A stretch of 35,534 bases of DNA from Chitinophaga pinensis (GCA_945872355.1 CAMBZU010000035.1:1-35534); one strand, 5' to 3'; positions 26,148-34,992 are shown, counted from the stretch's first letter. Numbers and translations: made by a program. The notes: generated by a model not told the origin, from the sequence alone.

Positions 26148-27764
26148 TTGATCATAAAAGCCAATTATATCGATATTGAAAATCGAAAAACTTATGCTGC
26201 AGCAATTACTGTTGATGGGCGAAAAATAATATCAGTACAAGCCATTGATGAAATAGTTGAAGATTATATTTTACCTGGTTTTATTGATGCGCACATTCAT
26301 ATCGAAAGCAGTATGGTATTGCCTTCTGAATTTGCTAAAGTAGCTGTGCTGCATGGCACAGTAGCTACTGTAAGTGATCCTCATGAAATAGCCAATGTAA
26401 TGGGTATCGATGGTGTAAATTACATGATCGAAAATAGCAAAACCGTTCCTTTTAATTTCTTTTTTGGCGCCCCAAGTTGCGTGCCTGCTACAAGCTTCGA
26501 AACAGCCGGGGCAACAATAGATGCCAGAGGTATTGAAAAACTAATGCAATCTGATGATATATGGTATTTGGCTGAAGTCATGAATTATCCTGCTGTGATT
26601 CATCGTGACCATGAAATGATGCAAAAAGTGAGTGCAGCGCATCAAGTGAATAAACCTGTTGATGGTCATGCGCCTGGTATTACCGGGGTTGATTTACAAC
26701 AATACATCAGCGCTGGCATCAGTACCGATCATGAGTGTTTTACTTATAATGAAGGACTCGAAAAATTAAAGTTAGGCATGAAAATCATCATCAGAGAGGG
26801 CAGTGCAGCTAAAAATTTTGATGCGCTCATTCCTTTAATGAAAGTGTTTCCAAAGCAAATCATGTTTTGTTCAGATGATAAACACCCCGATGATTTATTA
26901 ATAGGACACATCAACCAATTGGTGCTGCGTGCTATCAATGAGGGCTACGATATGTTTGATGTGCTTTATGCAGCTTGTGTTTTGCCTGTAAAACATTATA
27001 AATTACCCGTTGGGCAGTTGTATGTAAATGATGATGCCGATTTTATTATCATCAATAATGTAAAAGAATTTAAAGTGAAACAAACCTTTATCAAAGGTAT
27101 ATGTGTAGCGCAAAATCAAATCAGTAATATCGAAACTAAACCATTTCATATCATCAATCAGTTTAATTGCAAACCCATCACAGCGCAGCAATTGGCTTGT
27201 ATATCAAGCAATGGAAAAATAAAAATTATAGAAGCTTTCAATAGGCAATTAATTACAGCATGTATTGTTGATACAGTGCCTGTTATCAATGGTTTTTTAA
27301 CTACAGATACTACAAAAGATATTTTAAAAATTGTAGTAGTTAACCGGTATGTTGATGCGGCACCATCAGTAGCTTTCATTAAAAATTTTGGTTTAAAAGA
27401 AGGCGCCATTGCCAGTTGCATTGCGCACGATAGCCACAACATTGTTGCAGTTGGTGTTGATGATGCATCTTTAGCCACTGCCATTAATTTAATTATTGAA
27501 AGCAAAGGAGGTATTTCAGTGGCACATCAGCATGGCGAAGATGTATTGGCCTTGCCAGTAGCAGGTATCATGAGCAATCATTCTGTTGATGAAGTAGCCG
27601 CTGGCTATCAATCCTTACACTATAAAGCCAAAGAATTAGGATGTAAATTAGATGCCCCTTTTATGAGCTTATCATTTATGGCTTTGCTGGTTATTCCAGC
27701 GCTAAAGCTCAGTGATAAAGGATTGTTTGATGGAGTAAATTTTAAGTTGACAGATTTAAATTAA
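26148..27764 (+). CDS. ade: Adenine deaminase
   Basis: A 538-residue amidohydrolase beginning at TTG 26148, one base after the previous stop. Key motifs: GFIDAHIHIESSM (metal ligands), TVATVSDPHEIANVMG, VDGHAPG, STDHECFTY, CSDDKHPDDLLIGH, and the C-terminal adenine deaminase domain with VGVDDASLATAINLI and GGISVAHQHGEDVLALPVAGIMS. It converts adenine to hypoxanthine in purine salvage. Length is near that of family members. No obvious regulator is nearby. Confidence 0.9.
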   Translation: MIIKANYIDIENRKTYAAAITVDGRKIISVQAIDEIVEDYILPGFIDAHIHIESSMVLPSEFAKVAVLHGTVATVSDPHEIANVMGIDGVNYMIENSKTVPFNFFFGAPSCVPATSFETAGATIDARGIEKLMQSDDIWYLAEVMNYPAVIHRDHEMMQKVSAAHQVNKPVDGHAPGITGVDLQQYISAGISTDHECFTYNEGLEKLKLGMKIIIREGSAAKNFDALIPLMKVFPKQIMFCSDDKHPDDLLIGHINQLVLRAINEGYDMFDVLYAACVLPVKHYKLPVGQLYVNDDADFIIINNVKEFKVKQTFIKGICVAQNQISNIETKPFHIINQFNCKPITAQQLACISSNGKIKIIEAFNRQLITACIVDTVPVINGFLTTDTTKDILKIVVVNRYVDAAPSVAFIKNFGLKEGAIASCIAHDSHNIVAVGVDDASLATAINLIIESKGGISVAHQHGEDVLALPVAGIMSNHSVDEVAAGYQSLHYKAKELGCKLDAPFMSLSFMALLVIPALKLSDKGLFDGVNFKLTDLN

Positions 27765-27783
27765 AATTCTTAAATTATTATTT

Positions 27784-27877
27784 TGGGCGTTCGCCTGCTG
27801 AAGCAGCCGCCAGGCTGTTTGTTCCAATTTTTTTGGCTTTGGCCAAAAAAGATTTCCACGTCCATCCTTAACGCAAC
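27784..27877. repeat. Palindrome-rich intergenic element A
   Basis: This segment follows adenine deaminase. It contains a perfect hairpin TTTTTTGGC / GCCAAAAAA (27829-27837 and 27842-27850) and CTGCT / AGCAG nearby. The wording (a GGGCGTTCGCC start, a TTTGGCCAAAAAAG core, an AACGCAAC end) resembles a dispersed intergenic element I have seen in other Bacteroidota genomes. Copy number here cannot be checked. Confidence 0.4.
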
Positions 27878-27898
27878 TATTGTCTTTACTTCAAACGG

Positions 27899-27981
27899 CA
27901 TTGCGAGCCGAAGGCGAAGCAAACTGTTTAAGGCTGTCTTTGAACCTTAAACAGATAACTTTGTGTGCTGCCTTCGCAATG
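27899..27981. repeat. Nested inverted repeat, REP/MITE-like element B
   Basis: Outer arms are CATTGCGA... and ...TTCGCAATG; the inner arms CTGTTTAAGG (27924-27933) and CCTTAAACAG (27945-27954) pair perfectly. The ~83-bp stretch would fold into one long imperfect hairpin, as short non-coding mobile repeats do. No coding capacity. Confidence 0.55.
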
Positions 27982-28044
27982 ATGGTTTAAACCAATGGTT
28001 ACACTGCTGTGTTTCCCAAGCTTCACAAAACAAAATTACTATTA

Positions 28045-28087
28045 CAGGCCGGAGGCCTATCGGTATATTCACTCGCCGGACGCGAGC
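28045..28087. repeat. Twin GC-rich hairpins, element C
   Basis: Two adjacent small palindromes, AGGCC-GGA-GGCCT (28046-28058) and CTCGC-CGGAC-GCGAG (28072-28086), lie 13 nt apart in otherwise AT-rich DNA. They look like another dispersed intergenic element. The rest of 27982-28200 shows nothing recognisable. Confidence 0.45.
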
Positions 28088-28211
28088 TATTGCAGAAAAC
28101 TAAAGTTAAAAATGTCGCAGCACAAGCATAGATGCTTCTAACAGAGAAAGCATTTCATTTGCTTTTATAACACCTAATCAATACATTCCCTACTTTCTAT
28201 GAAAAATTCAT

Positions 28212-28219
28212 TATTTTTG
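28212..28219 (+). promoter_or_regulatory. -7 box before the antitoxin gene
   Basis: TATTTTTG matches TAnnTTTG and ends 4 nt before the antitoxin ATG, implying a nearly leaderless mRNA. No convincing -33 element. Confidence 0.35.
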
Positions 28220-28223
28220 TTTT

Positions 28224-28463
28224 ATGAAAATTGTTGTAAGTATTAAAACCAAAACAGAGGAACGCAAGTTGACTGCATTTTTAGATTCAATGAAAATTGC
28301 CTATCAATCAAGCAATGAATTTGATGACGATTCATACAAGGAATTTTTAAAGGATTACAACAGTGAAATAGAAACGGCTGTAAACGAAATAGAAAATAAT
28401 TCATACATCTCACATAAGGAAGTAAAAAAAATATTGGCTGAAAGAAGAAAATCAAATGGATGA
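28224..28463 (+). CDS. Antitoxin of a RelE/ParE-type toxin-antitoxin pair
   Basis: A 79-residue, charged protein: MKIVVSIKTKTEERKLTAFL, then a Glu/Asp-rich centre, and a C-terminus SYISHKEVKKILAERRKS, which resembles the T/S-H-EEV-K tail common in antitoxins that pair with RelE/ParE toxins. Its stop overlaps the toxin start by four bases (ATGA), the usual coupling for such pairs. The DNA-binding fold is not recognisable. The toxin is broken, so this gene may survive as an orphan antitoxin. Confidence 0.65.
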   Translation: MKIVVSIKTKTEERKLTAFLDSMKIAYQSSNEFDDDSYKEFLKDYNSEIETAVNEIENNSYISHKEVKKILAERRKSNG

Positions 28464-28895
28464 AAATAAAGTGGAGTAAGACTGCATTAAATAACTTAAT
28501 GGCTGCCATTGAATATCTTGAACAAAAGGGCTATTACAAGTATGCAGCAGAGCTGGAAAACGAAATTCTGAAAACAATACAAGAATTACCCCGCACCTAT
28601 TTGCAATATGAAAATGATCGCTTTAACCCAGATTACGCATTAGAAATGCGTAAACGATAAAGAAATTGTAAATCAGATTTTTACAAATCTGATAACATTT
28701 TCTAAATCGGGATTAACCCAACTAAATCAAGTAGTTCGATTTTTTAAATCTCCTATTGATTAATTTGGGTTTAAATTTAATAATGATAGTACTTTCAAGG
28801 CATTTATAATCGATAAGTACAGAGTATCTTTTCGTGTCATATTATCAGAAATTCACATTTTGCGCATCAGACATACAAGTAGAAAACCAAAATAA
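28460..28895 (+). pseudogene. RelE/ParE-family toxin, interrupted
   Basis: The N-terminal part (28460-28654) encodes MKIKWSKTALNNLMAAIEYL ... YLQYENDRFNPDYALEMRK, typical of the RelE/ParE fold, then stops at 28660 after 66 residues. The missing C-terminus is found at 28797-28895 in another frame: KAFIIDKYRVSFRVILSEIH, then ILRIRHTSRKPK and a stop, which is the conserved end of these toxins (basic residues in RIRHTSR). Joined, the two parts give about 98 residues, the normal family length. About 145 bp separates them. The truncated product lacks the C-terminal strand bearing likely active residues and is probably inactive. Confidence 0.8.
28655..28796. mobile_element. ~145-bp insertion splitting the toxin gene
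   Basis: This is the non-homologous stretch between the two toxin fragments. It has a perfect 9-bp hairpin ATCAGATTT / AAATCTGAT (28672-28680, 28685-28693) and a 13-of-15 inverted repeat (28716-28730 with 28756-28770). It has no ORF. No terminal inverted repeats or clear target duplication are seen, so MITE identity is only a possibility. Confidence 0.45.
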
Positions 28896-29035
28896 AGCGA
28901 GATTCTAATTTTAAGTCAACAATTTTATACCGATTACACTTTCAATTTAGTCCAATTATGGCAAAGCATTAACCATTGCATATTTATTTTTTAGTTGGAC
29001 TATAAAGTTAATGAAATGGCTCTTACAAGCATAAA

Positions 29036-29061
29036 AAAAGCGCCACCGAAGCAGCGCTTTT
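29036..29061 (-). terminator. Terminator of the sigma-factor operon
   Basis: AAAAGCGC (29036-29043) pairs with GCGCTTTT (29054-29061) around a 10-nt loop. Read on the minus strand it follows the T9SS gene stop by 19 nt and ends in a T-run, so it fits an intrinsic terminator; the symmetry makes it usable from both sides. The adjacent 28896-29035 stretch shows nothing else. Confidence 0.75.
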
Positions 29062-29080
29062 CCTTTATAAATTAAGCGTT

Positions 29081-31774
29081 TTATTTAATACTCAACTTTG
29101 AGGTTTTAACTACCCCATCATGCGTGGTAGTTTGAACAAAGTAAATACCTTGGCTTAAATTTTCTGTATTTAAAATTACTTTATTATAACCTGCTTTTAA
29201 GCTTCTTTCTTGCTGAATGCAAACTTTACCAGTTCCATCAATTACAGCAATATTTACATGCCCATCAACTTGCGCTTGCAAATTTATATTTACAAAATCT
29301 TCAGCCGGATTAGGATAAACATAAGCTAAGTTGCTATTCAATATTGAACCTGCTGCAGTTGGGCCAACAACAGTTACCACAGCATTTTCGGTCAATACAG
29401 GTGCATTAAAATCAAAATAAATATTGGCATAATCAATCATTTGATCACCTAAATTTAAACTGCTTAACGCATTTAATTTATAAGTAACAAAACCATGGCT
29501 TCCCGGCTCATTGTTGGTCGAATCTGGTAACATTATTCCCATAAATTTATAAGTAGTAGTGTTCCCGTTTCTAATGATTTGGCAATTGTGACTAGCACCA
29601 ACAAATTCATAAGTATTAATGTCTAAATTGTTCGACATTTCATCAACTACTACTACATTGTATGCAGGTGCAGTGCCTGTATTTTGAAAGTTAACTGTAT
29701 AACGTATTTCCTGATTTGGCGTGGTGCTAGCCACCATCTGATAATTTGGATCATTGGTATTGCTGTAGGCAACTAACTTATTGTTTGGATCCCAAGAGCC
29801 AACCACAATTTGATGAATGGTATCTGTATTATTGCTTGCATTATTATCAATACCAGTTGTTGGATTAACACTTACAAATTCAATAGTGCTTGCGCCTAAT
29901 TGTGCACTAACCAATGCATTAAAGGATACCCAAATATAATAGCATGCACCAGGGTTAATATTAGCAACATTCCAAGTAATTAAATGATTGCTTGTATTTA
30001 CACTTGAACCAGCTGGGCTTTGATAGTTTGGTGTTAAAACCGCATCATATTGCATTAAAATGGTTGCACCAGTTGGTGTTGTACCATTATTGCAAACATT
30101 TATACTGTACCATGCACCAAAACCAGGGGTAACAGTAGTACTTGGATTGATAGTAATTCCTAAATCAACCTGCCCTGGGGTCATATATAAACCAACATTG
30201 TTATTGCCATAAGTTTGTCCGTTTTGGGTAACATTAGCTACTACATTGCTTGTTGTTACTGTTCCAGTACTATAAAAACCTGTTGGCGTGTAAGAAATAG
30301 TATAAGAACCAATAGGTAAAGAAATGCTATAAAAACCATTCGCATTTGTATAAGCAGTATATGCGCCTATTTGTACTATTTGATAAGGTAAACCAGTTTC
30401 AGCACCATCCAATATGCCGTTATTATTGATATCATAAAATAAAGTACCCGAAACAGTTGAGGCATTTGTAAACACGCCAAAGTTTAAACCACAAATGGTA
30501 TCATTAGCACCAATAGTAACATTATAAGAAGCGCAATTATTTGGTGGCACAGTAGGTAAAGGTGCTGGCACCGTAATAATTGAATTTTGAAGAATACTAC
30601 CACTTTGACATAATTGAACGGTATAAGTACCGGCTGGTAGATTAAATGAAAAATTACCTGTAATACTATCGCTGAAAACTGTTTGTTGCGTTCCAGCTCC
30701 GTAAATAAATAAGTAAATGCCGCCTAAGCCAGTTTCAGTAGTGTCGATAATACTATTACCATTGGCATCATTAAAAACGGTGCCGCATAATACAGATGTT
30801 GGATTGCCTTGCGCATAAATTGGGCTGCAATAAGGAGCACATCCAAGCTCAGTCATACAAACTTGGTAACTCATAGTACTTAAATACGTATGTGTAATTT
30901 GATTGCCTATGATAGTATCAATTGGCGAACCATCACCAAAATTCCAAATGGTTTGCGCCGTAGGGGCAGCATTTGAAACAAATAAATATACCCCAGGTGA
31001 TACAGTTGTGTGTGTAAATACACTGTTACAGCTGCTATAGTTATAACAACTAGAAGCTGTGCAACCTAATGCATCAGTTACTGTAACACAAAAATTACCT
31101 GTTCCATTGGTAATTATTTGAGGAGTAATTGCACCATTACTCCATTGATAAGTATAAGGGAATGTACCAAGTGTTGTTACAGCACTTAAACTATTGGCAA
31201 CAGTATCAGCAACTATAACAGAAACCATATTGCAGTTTGGCATGTAATTATAACAAGCAGTTACCGTACATCCCATACCATCAGAAACAGTTACGCAGTA
31301 GTTCATACTTGCTGTTGCAGTAATTATTTGTGTGTTTGCACCATTATTCCATGAGTAGGTATAAGGAGGTAAACCTCCTGTAAAATCTGCAGAAAGCGTA
31401 TTTTGCGGTGGTGGGCCAATTAAATTAACGGCTCCATTCAATGTACAAGGATTGGCTAAAGTAACAGCAACATACTGGCAAACTGTATCAATACAACTAG
31501 CACTTTCAATAATTAAACATATTTGATAAGTTCCATTAGCAGTATATTGCACCGTAGCAATTGGGCCTTGACCTGAGGTGCCATTGCCAAAATCCCATTG
31601 CCATGTTAGTATTTGATCTTGCGACCAGGAGGTATCCTGAAATACCACCACGCCATTTGGATCTGGTGGTGTATAACTAAATCCTGCTTCGCAACTTTGT
31701 GCTTGAAGCTTAAAACTGAAAAGCAACACCATCATAAATGTTGCTAAAACTGATAAAGTAAATCTTTTTTTCAT
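29081..31774 (-). CDS. Large secreted protein with PKD and SdrD-like repeats, type A T9SS sorting domain
   Basis: An 897-residue protein with signal peptide (cleavage after KLQAQ). Order: a PKD domain (TWQWDFGNGTSGQGP, residues ~30-105), two SprB-like short repeats (YTYSWNNGANTQIIT; YTYQWSNGAITPQIIT), another PKD-like unit (IWNFGDGSPID), two SdrD B-type domains (SVLCGTVFNDANGNSIIDTTETGL; GTLFYDINNNGILDGAETGL), DUF11-like text (DLGITINPSTTVTPGFG; IRYTVNFQNTGTAPAYNVVVVD), and a type A sorting domain (YVYPNPAEDFVNINLQ ... GIYFVQTTTHDG). It is likely a T9SS surface adhesin. It is the last gene of the operon begun by the ECF sigma factor. Confidence 0.85.
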   Translation of the reverse strand: MKKRFTLSVLATFMMVLLFSFKLQAQSCEAGFSYTPPDPNGVVVFQDTSWSQDQILTWQWDFGNGTSGQGPIATVQYTANGTYQICLIIESASCIDTVCQYVAVTLANPCTLNGAVNLIGPPPQNTLSADFTGGLPPYTYSWNNGANTQIITATASMNYCVTVSDGMGCTVTACYNYMPNCNMVSVIVADTVANSLSAVTTLGTFPYTYQWSNGAITPQIITNGTGNFCVTVTDALGCTASSCYNYSSCNSVFTHTTVSPGVYLFVSNAAPTAQTIWNFGDGSPIDTIIGNQITHTYLSTMSYQVCMTELGCAPYCSPIYAQGNPTSVLCGTVFNDANGNSIIDTTETGLGGIYLFIYGAGTQQTVFSDSITGNFSFNLPAGTYTVQLCQSGSILQNSIITVPAPLPTVPPNNCASYNVTIGANDTICGLNFGVFTNASTVSGTLFYDINNNGILDGAETGLPYQIVQIGAYTAYTNANGFYSISLPIGSYTISYTPTGFYSTGTVTTSNVVANVTQNGQTYGNNNVGLYMTPGQVDLGITINPSTTVTPGFGAWYSINVCNNGTTPTGATILMQYDAVLTPNYQSPAGSSVNTSNHLITWNVANINPGACYYIWVSFNALVSAQLGASTIEFVSVNPTTGIDNNASNNTDTIHQIVVGSWDPNNKLVAYSNTNDPNYQMVASTTPNQEIRYTVNFQNTGTAPAYNVVVVDEMSNNLDINTYEFVGASHNCQIIRNGNTTTYKFMGIMLPDSTNNEPGSHGFVTYKLNALSSLNLGDQMIDYANIYFDFNAPVLTENAVVTVVGPTAAGSILNSNLAYVYPNPAEDFVNINLQAQVDGHVNIAVIDGTGKVCIQQERSLKAGYNKVILNTENLSQGIYFVQTTTHDGVVKTSKLSIK

Positions 31775-31798
31775 AGTGTATTGGTTTTAAAAGTTAAT

Positions 31799-32956
31799 TT
31801 AAGGGAAAGCTACTCCCATAATAAATTTAGATGTTTCTATGTATATTGAATCGTTTGCATTGTTAACATTGTAAAACCAAGCCTTAAAGTTTCCTTCTAA
31901 TTTATAGGTCTTTTCTCCAGCGCTGTTATTTTTATAAGGCGAAGCTGAGTTTACTGCAAAGCTATTATTTATTTGAGAATGAAATGCATTTGCATTGTAA
32001 GTACTGTATTTATTTCCATTAGAAGCAGTGTAGTTTACCACCACCTTTCTAAATCCAGAATCAACCTGTAAAGGCAATACAGGCTGTACATAGCCATAAT
32101 TAAAGCCTGCAGCTACTTCACTGCCTGTAAAATTACCTATCAATAGGTCTTTTTGAAAGGTATTATTGCAAGTTAAACTTGAAAGTGTATCGGCAAGGGT
32201 AACCCTATAAATACCAGCCTGACTGTAGTTGTTGGTTGTTGTTTGACCGCTAACCTGCAAATTTGTGGCATCTCCAAAATCCCATGCAAACGAGCTTGGG
32301 CTGCCTGTGGTGTAAAATGATACAAGGTTTTGATTTATAGTTTGGTTAAACTGAAACCTACACATGGTATCCATTGTAATTACATTACAAATGGTTTTTG
32401 ATGGATAACCTGGGTTACTCACCGTTAAACAAACATTGTAATCTGCAGGCTCTACGTAATGATGCGCTGGATTAGCAAGTGTTGATGCTCCGCCATCTCC
32501 AAAATTCCAGCTGTAGCTGTAATTAGTGCCAGCAGGTGCATAGGCAGTAAAATTAAAAACATTGCCTTGCAAGTTGTTCATGCCCAAAGTATCCACGCCA
32601 TTGTAAAAGTAATAATTTCCAACTTTTAATACGTCTGAAATATTATTAATGATGAGGTTGTTTCTGTAATAGCTATCTCTGTATGAAATTGTAAATCCAT
32701 GCTTGCAATTTTCGCATTGTTCAGAGCGGAGTGTGCCACTCAAAACATTAACTCCTAAAGCATCAATACTATGAGAAGTATACATAAAATATTGGTCCTT
32801 GCCTGCGGCAATACTAACATCATTGCCATTTACATTGCTGCTCACCATAAAAACAGGAGCTTCATTGCTTGGTTCAGGCAATTCCTTCTTTTTGCAAGCT
32901 TGCACTATTGAGAGTGTAAATACTAAAATTGTTAATTTGTAAAATACGTTCATCAT
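31799..32956 (-). CDS. PKD-domain lipoprotein
   Basis: The chosen start is the first of two ATGs at 32956, one base after the upstream stop; a longer frame to 33004 would overlap that gene and lacks a signal at its start. The 385-residue product has lipobox SIVQAC followed by KKKE, so it is lipidated, possibly surface-exposed. Two PKD-like domains occur in the middle (YSYSWNFGDGGASTLANPAHHY; FAWDFGDATN). The remaining ~170 residues are unrecognised. It sits between the sigma-linked membrane protein and the T9SS cargo gene, 24 nt upstream of the latter. Confidence 0.75.
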   Translation of the reverse strand: MMNVFYKLTILVFTLSIVQACKKKELPEPSNEAPVFMVSSNVNGNDVSIAAGKDQYFMYTSHSIDALGVNVLSGTLRSEQCENCKHGFTISYRDSYYRNNLIINNISDVLKVGNYYFYNGVDTLGMNNLQGNVFNFTAYAPAGTNYSYSWNFGDGGASTLANPAHHYVEPADYNVCLTVSNPGYPSKTICNVITMDTMCRFQFNQTINQNLVSFYTTGSPSSFAWDFGDATNLQVSGQTTTNNYSQAGIYRVTLADTLSSLTCNNTFQKDLLIGNFTGSEVAAGFNYGYVQPVLPLQVDSGFRKVVVNYTASNGNKYSTYNANAFHSQINNSFAVNSASPYKNNSAGEKTYKLEGNFKAWFYNVNNANDSIYIETSKFIMGVAFP

Positions 32957-32957
32957 C

Positions 32958-34295
32958 TTATTTTCCTTTCTTGTTTTGATTGCTAAATTGGTATTGAATA
33001 CCAATTCTTAAATTTAAATTTTTATCCTTGCTATTGGTTGTAAAGTAGTTGGCTTGCGTCATATCTGTAAAACCTTTTTGCACCATCATGCTTAACCAAA
33101 ATTCATTAAAAACATTATATGAGTAGTTAAACATAGCAATGGCTCCCGTTCTATTAAAGCCATCTGTATAGCCCCATTGGTTGATGGTATAATTAGTAGT
33201 GCCAAATTCTTTTACATCACTTTTTACATTTACCAAATATTCAAGGCCAGCACCTAAGCTTATTTGATGTCTTTGCACACGGTAGCCAATTGAAACAGGC
33301 AGTTCGGCAAATAATAAAGCCTTGTTTTTAACTATAAATTCATCGGCTTCGGCACCAAAATCATAGGCCATTTTTTCTGTTTGTACACTTGTATTTATGG
33401 CGCCTCTCGAGTAAATTAATGGTTGCGCAGCAACAAACCAATTCTTGTCAATTTTATAGGCCACTTTAATGCCACCAAAATAACCAAATCCAATTCTTGA
33501 ACTGCTGGCTGTATTGCCTTCAAAACCTCTGCTGTCGCTAACACCGCCAAGCAAACTAAATATCCAATTGTGCTTGTATTTGTTTTCGCAGGCGGCCACC
33601 ACATTCACATCAATATCTTTCACCCCATGCGATTTTGATTTCATAATGATGGGTTCAACAATCGTAATTACGGGAGTTTCTTCCTGCGCTTGCTCTTCCG
33701 CTTCAATGGCGCTTAAAGTGATTTCGGGTAAGTTGGGTAAGCTTAAACTTTTAACACGATTAAAAGCCCCGTCATAATTAGTGCTTTTGCTTGCTGTTAG
33801 GCCATTAGCTGTTTTATTATCACCGCTGTTTCCTTGCGCATTTGCTTTTTGAAACATTGCTTTTTGTTGATTTCCTTTTGCCTTAGCTTTAGGCAGGGCA
33901 TTAGCTGCAATAGTGCTGTTGTGAGGTGTTACAGTTAAATCAGCTACTTGCTTGCTTGCTACATTCACAGCATTGTTGGCAGTGGCAGTAGTGCTTATTA
34001 CACCTTGCGTAGGAACAGCTGTTGGCATACGCAGTATTGATGCTTCGGCTATTGGGGCCTTTGCATTAAATGTTGCTTTTTGTATACCTCCATTTAAAAA
34101 CAGCGCTGTTGCGCCTCCAATTAAGGCTAAGGAAAACACACCCCAGCCAAAGCCCAACCAAAATGGTTTGCGTTTGGGTTGCGAATTTTCAATCATTTTT
34201 TCGGCTTTTAACCAATAGGCTTCATCAAACTCAAAATGGCTTTCTTCCACTTTTTGTTTTAAAAACGCATTAAAGTTATCTTCTCTATCTATCAT
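32958..34295 (-). CDS. One-pass membrane protein with barrel-like C-terminus, putative anti-sigma role
   Basis: A 445-residue protein. Residues 1-45 are charged and cytoplasmic by prediction (NFNAFLKQKVEESHFEFDEAYWLKAEKMIE). One membrane helix follows at ~46-68 (LGFGWGVFSLALIGGATALFL), then a low-complexity Ala/Asn/Thr linker to ~175. The C-terminal ~220 residues look like an outer-membrane beta-barrel or related beta domain (IFSLLGGVSDSRGF; GYFGGIKVAYKIDKNWFVAAQP; LRIGIQYQFSNQNKKGK). The gene lies 1 nt after the ECF sigma stop, the usual anti-sigma position. Anti-sigma action is inferred only from position; it could instead span the envelope. Confidence 0.65.
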   Translation of the reverse strand: MIDREDNFNAFLKQKVEESHFEFDEAYWLKAEKMIENSQPKRKPFWLGFGWGVFSLALIGGATALFLNGGIQKATFNAKAPIAEASILRMPTAVPTQGVISTTATANNAVNVASKQVADLTVTPHNSTIAANALPKAKAKGNQQKAMFQKANAQGNSGDNKTANGLTASKSTNYDGAFNRVKSLSLPNLPEITLSAIEAEEQAQEETPVITIVEPIIMKSKSHGVKDIDVNVVAACENKYKHNWIFSLLGGVSDSRGFEGNTASSSRIGFGYFGGIKVAYKIDKNWFVAAQPLIYSRGAINTSVQTEKMAYDFGAEADEFIVKNKALLFAELPVSIGYRVQRHQISLGAGLEYLVNVKSDVKEFGTTNYTINQWGYTDGFNRTGAIAMFNYSYNVFNEFWLSMMVQKGFTDMTQANYFTTNSKDKNLNLRIGIQYQFSNQNKKGK

Positions 34296-34296
34296 G

Positions 34297-34866
34297 TTAT
34301 GCTACTTTTACTTTTTTATTCACTAATAATTTTTCTTTTAATATTTGACGTGCCTTGTGCAAATGCCATCTCGATGCCTCCTCTGAAATGCCTAAAATTT
34401 CTCCTATTTCTTTATGATGGTAGCCTTCAATTACATTTAAGTTTAATACTTCTCTGGTTAAAATGGGCAAGAGCTGTATCATTTTCATAATGTCCTCTGC
34501 CATCATTTTATCTGTTGCCACATTAATGCTTATTTGGTCATACGAAAACAGTTCAACTTTATAATCATCACTTAACGCTACCCTTTCTCTGTATCTTTTG
34601 TTTTTTCTGATATGATCAATGGCGGTATGTATGGCAATGGTGCTAATCCAAGCTTCAAAATTTTCGTTTTGCCTAAAGTTGGCCAAATTGGTTAAAACTT
34701 TTAAAAAAGTTTGATTCATAAGGTCAACGGCATCATCATTATTGCTCACATAGCGCCGGCAAATACGCATCAAAAAGTCAAAGCAATTTTTATACAACTG
34801 TTGTTGCGATAAACGATTGCCTTTTAAACAATCTTCTATTAAATTATGAGCTAATAAAATTTGCAA
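34297..34866 (-). CDS. ECF-family RNA polymerase sigma factor
   Basis: A 189-residue protein beginning at TTG 34866, the only start before an upstream in-frame stop that keeps region 2 intact. Region 2 is QQLYKNCFDFLMRICRRYVSNNDDAVDLMNQTF ... FEAWISTIAIHTAIDHIRKNKR, and region 4 is IQLLPILTREVLNLNVIEGYHHKEIGEILGISEEASRWHLHKARQIL with its helix-turn-helix. It fits the Bacteroidota ECF group that lies upstream of envelope genes. It heads an apparent operon with the membrane protein, PKD lipoprotein and T9SS protein. It is divergent from the repeat array, with 147 bases between. Confidence 0.9.
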   Translation of the reverse strand: MQILLAHNLIEDCLKGNRLSQQQLYKNCFDFLMRICRRYVSNNDDAVDLMNQTFLKVLTNLANFRQNENFEAWISTIAIHTAIDHIRKNKRYRERVALSDDYKVELFSYDQISINVATDKMMAEDIMKMIQLLPILTREVLNLNVIEGYHHKEIGEILGISEEASRWHLHKARQILKEKLLVNKKVKVA

Positions 34867-34973
34867 TGTTTTTATTTCATCATTTTGATATAGCTAAAAT
34901 AGCACTTTTAGTTATAATACGCCAATTAAACATTTAGTGTTAGCGCCAACTGTTAAAATGTTGGGGTTTTTGA

Positions 34974-34992
34974 ATAGTTGTATGCTAACTAT
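34974..34992. other. Inverted repeat upstream of the array
   Basis: ATAGTT and AACTAT flank GTATGCT, a perfect 6-bp inverted repeat about 22 nt before the array's first -7 box. It could be an operator-like or hairpin element in the sigma-factor/array divergent region. CCAAC / GTTGG lies just to the left. Confidence 0.3.

Noticed and set aside
28243-28509. 88-residue minus-strand ORF across the antitoxin
   Set aside because: It is antisense to a recognisable antitoxin-toxin overlap and has no recognisable motif or start context.
32957-33004. Longer start for the PKD lipoprotein at 33004
   Set aside because: It would overlap the upstream gene by 47 bases and put a hydrophilic stretch before the lipoprotein signal. 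ATG 32956 gives a normal signal.
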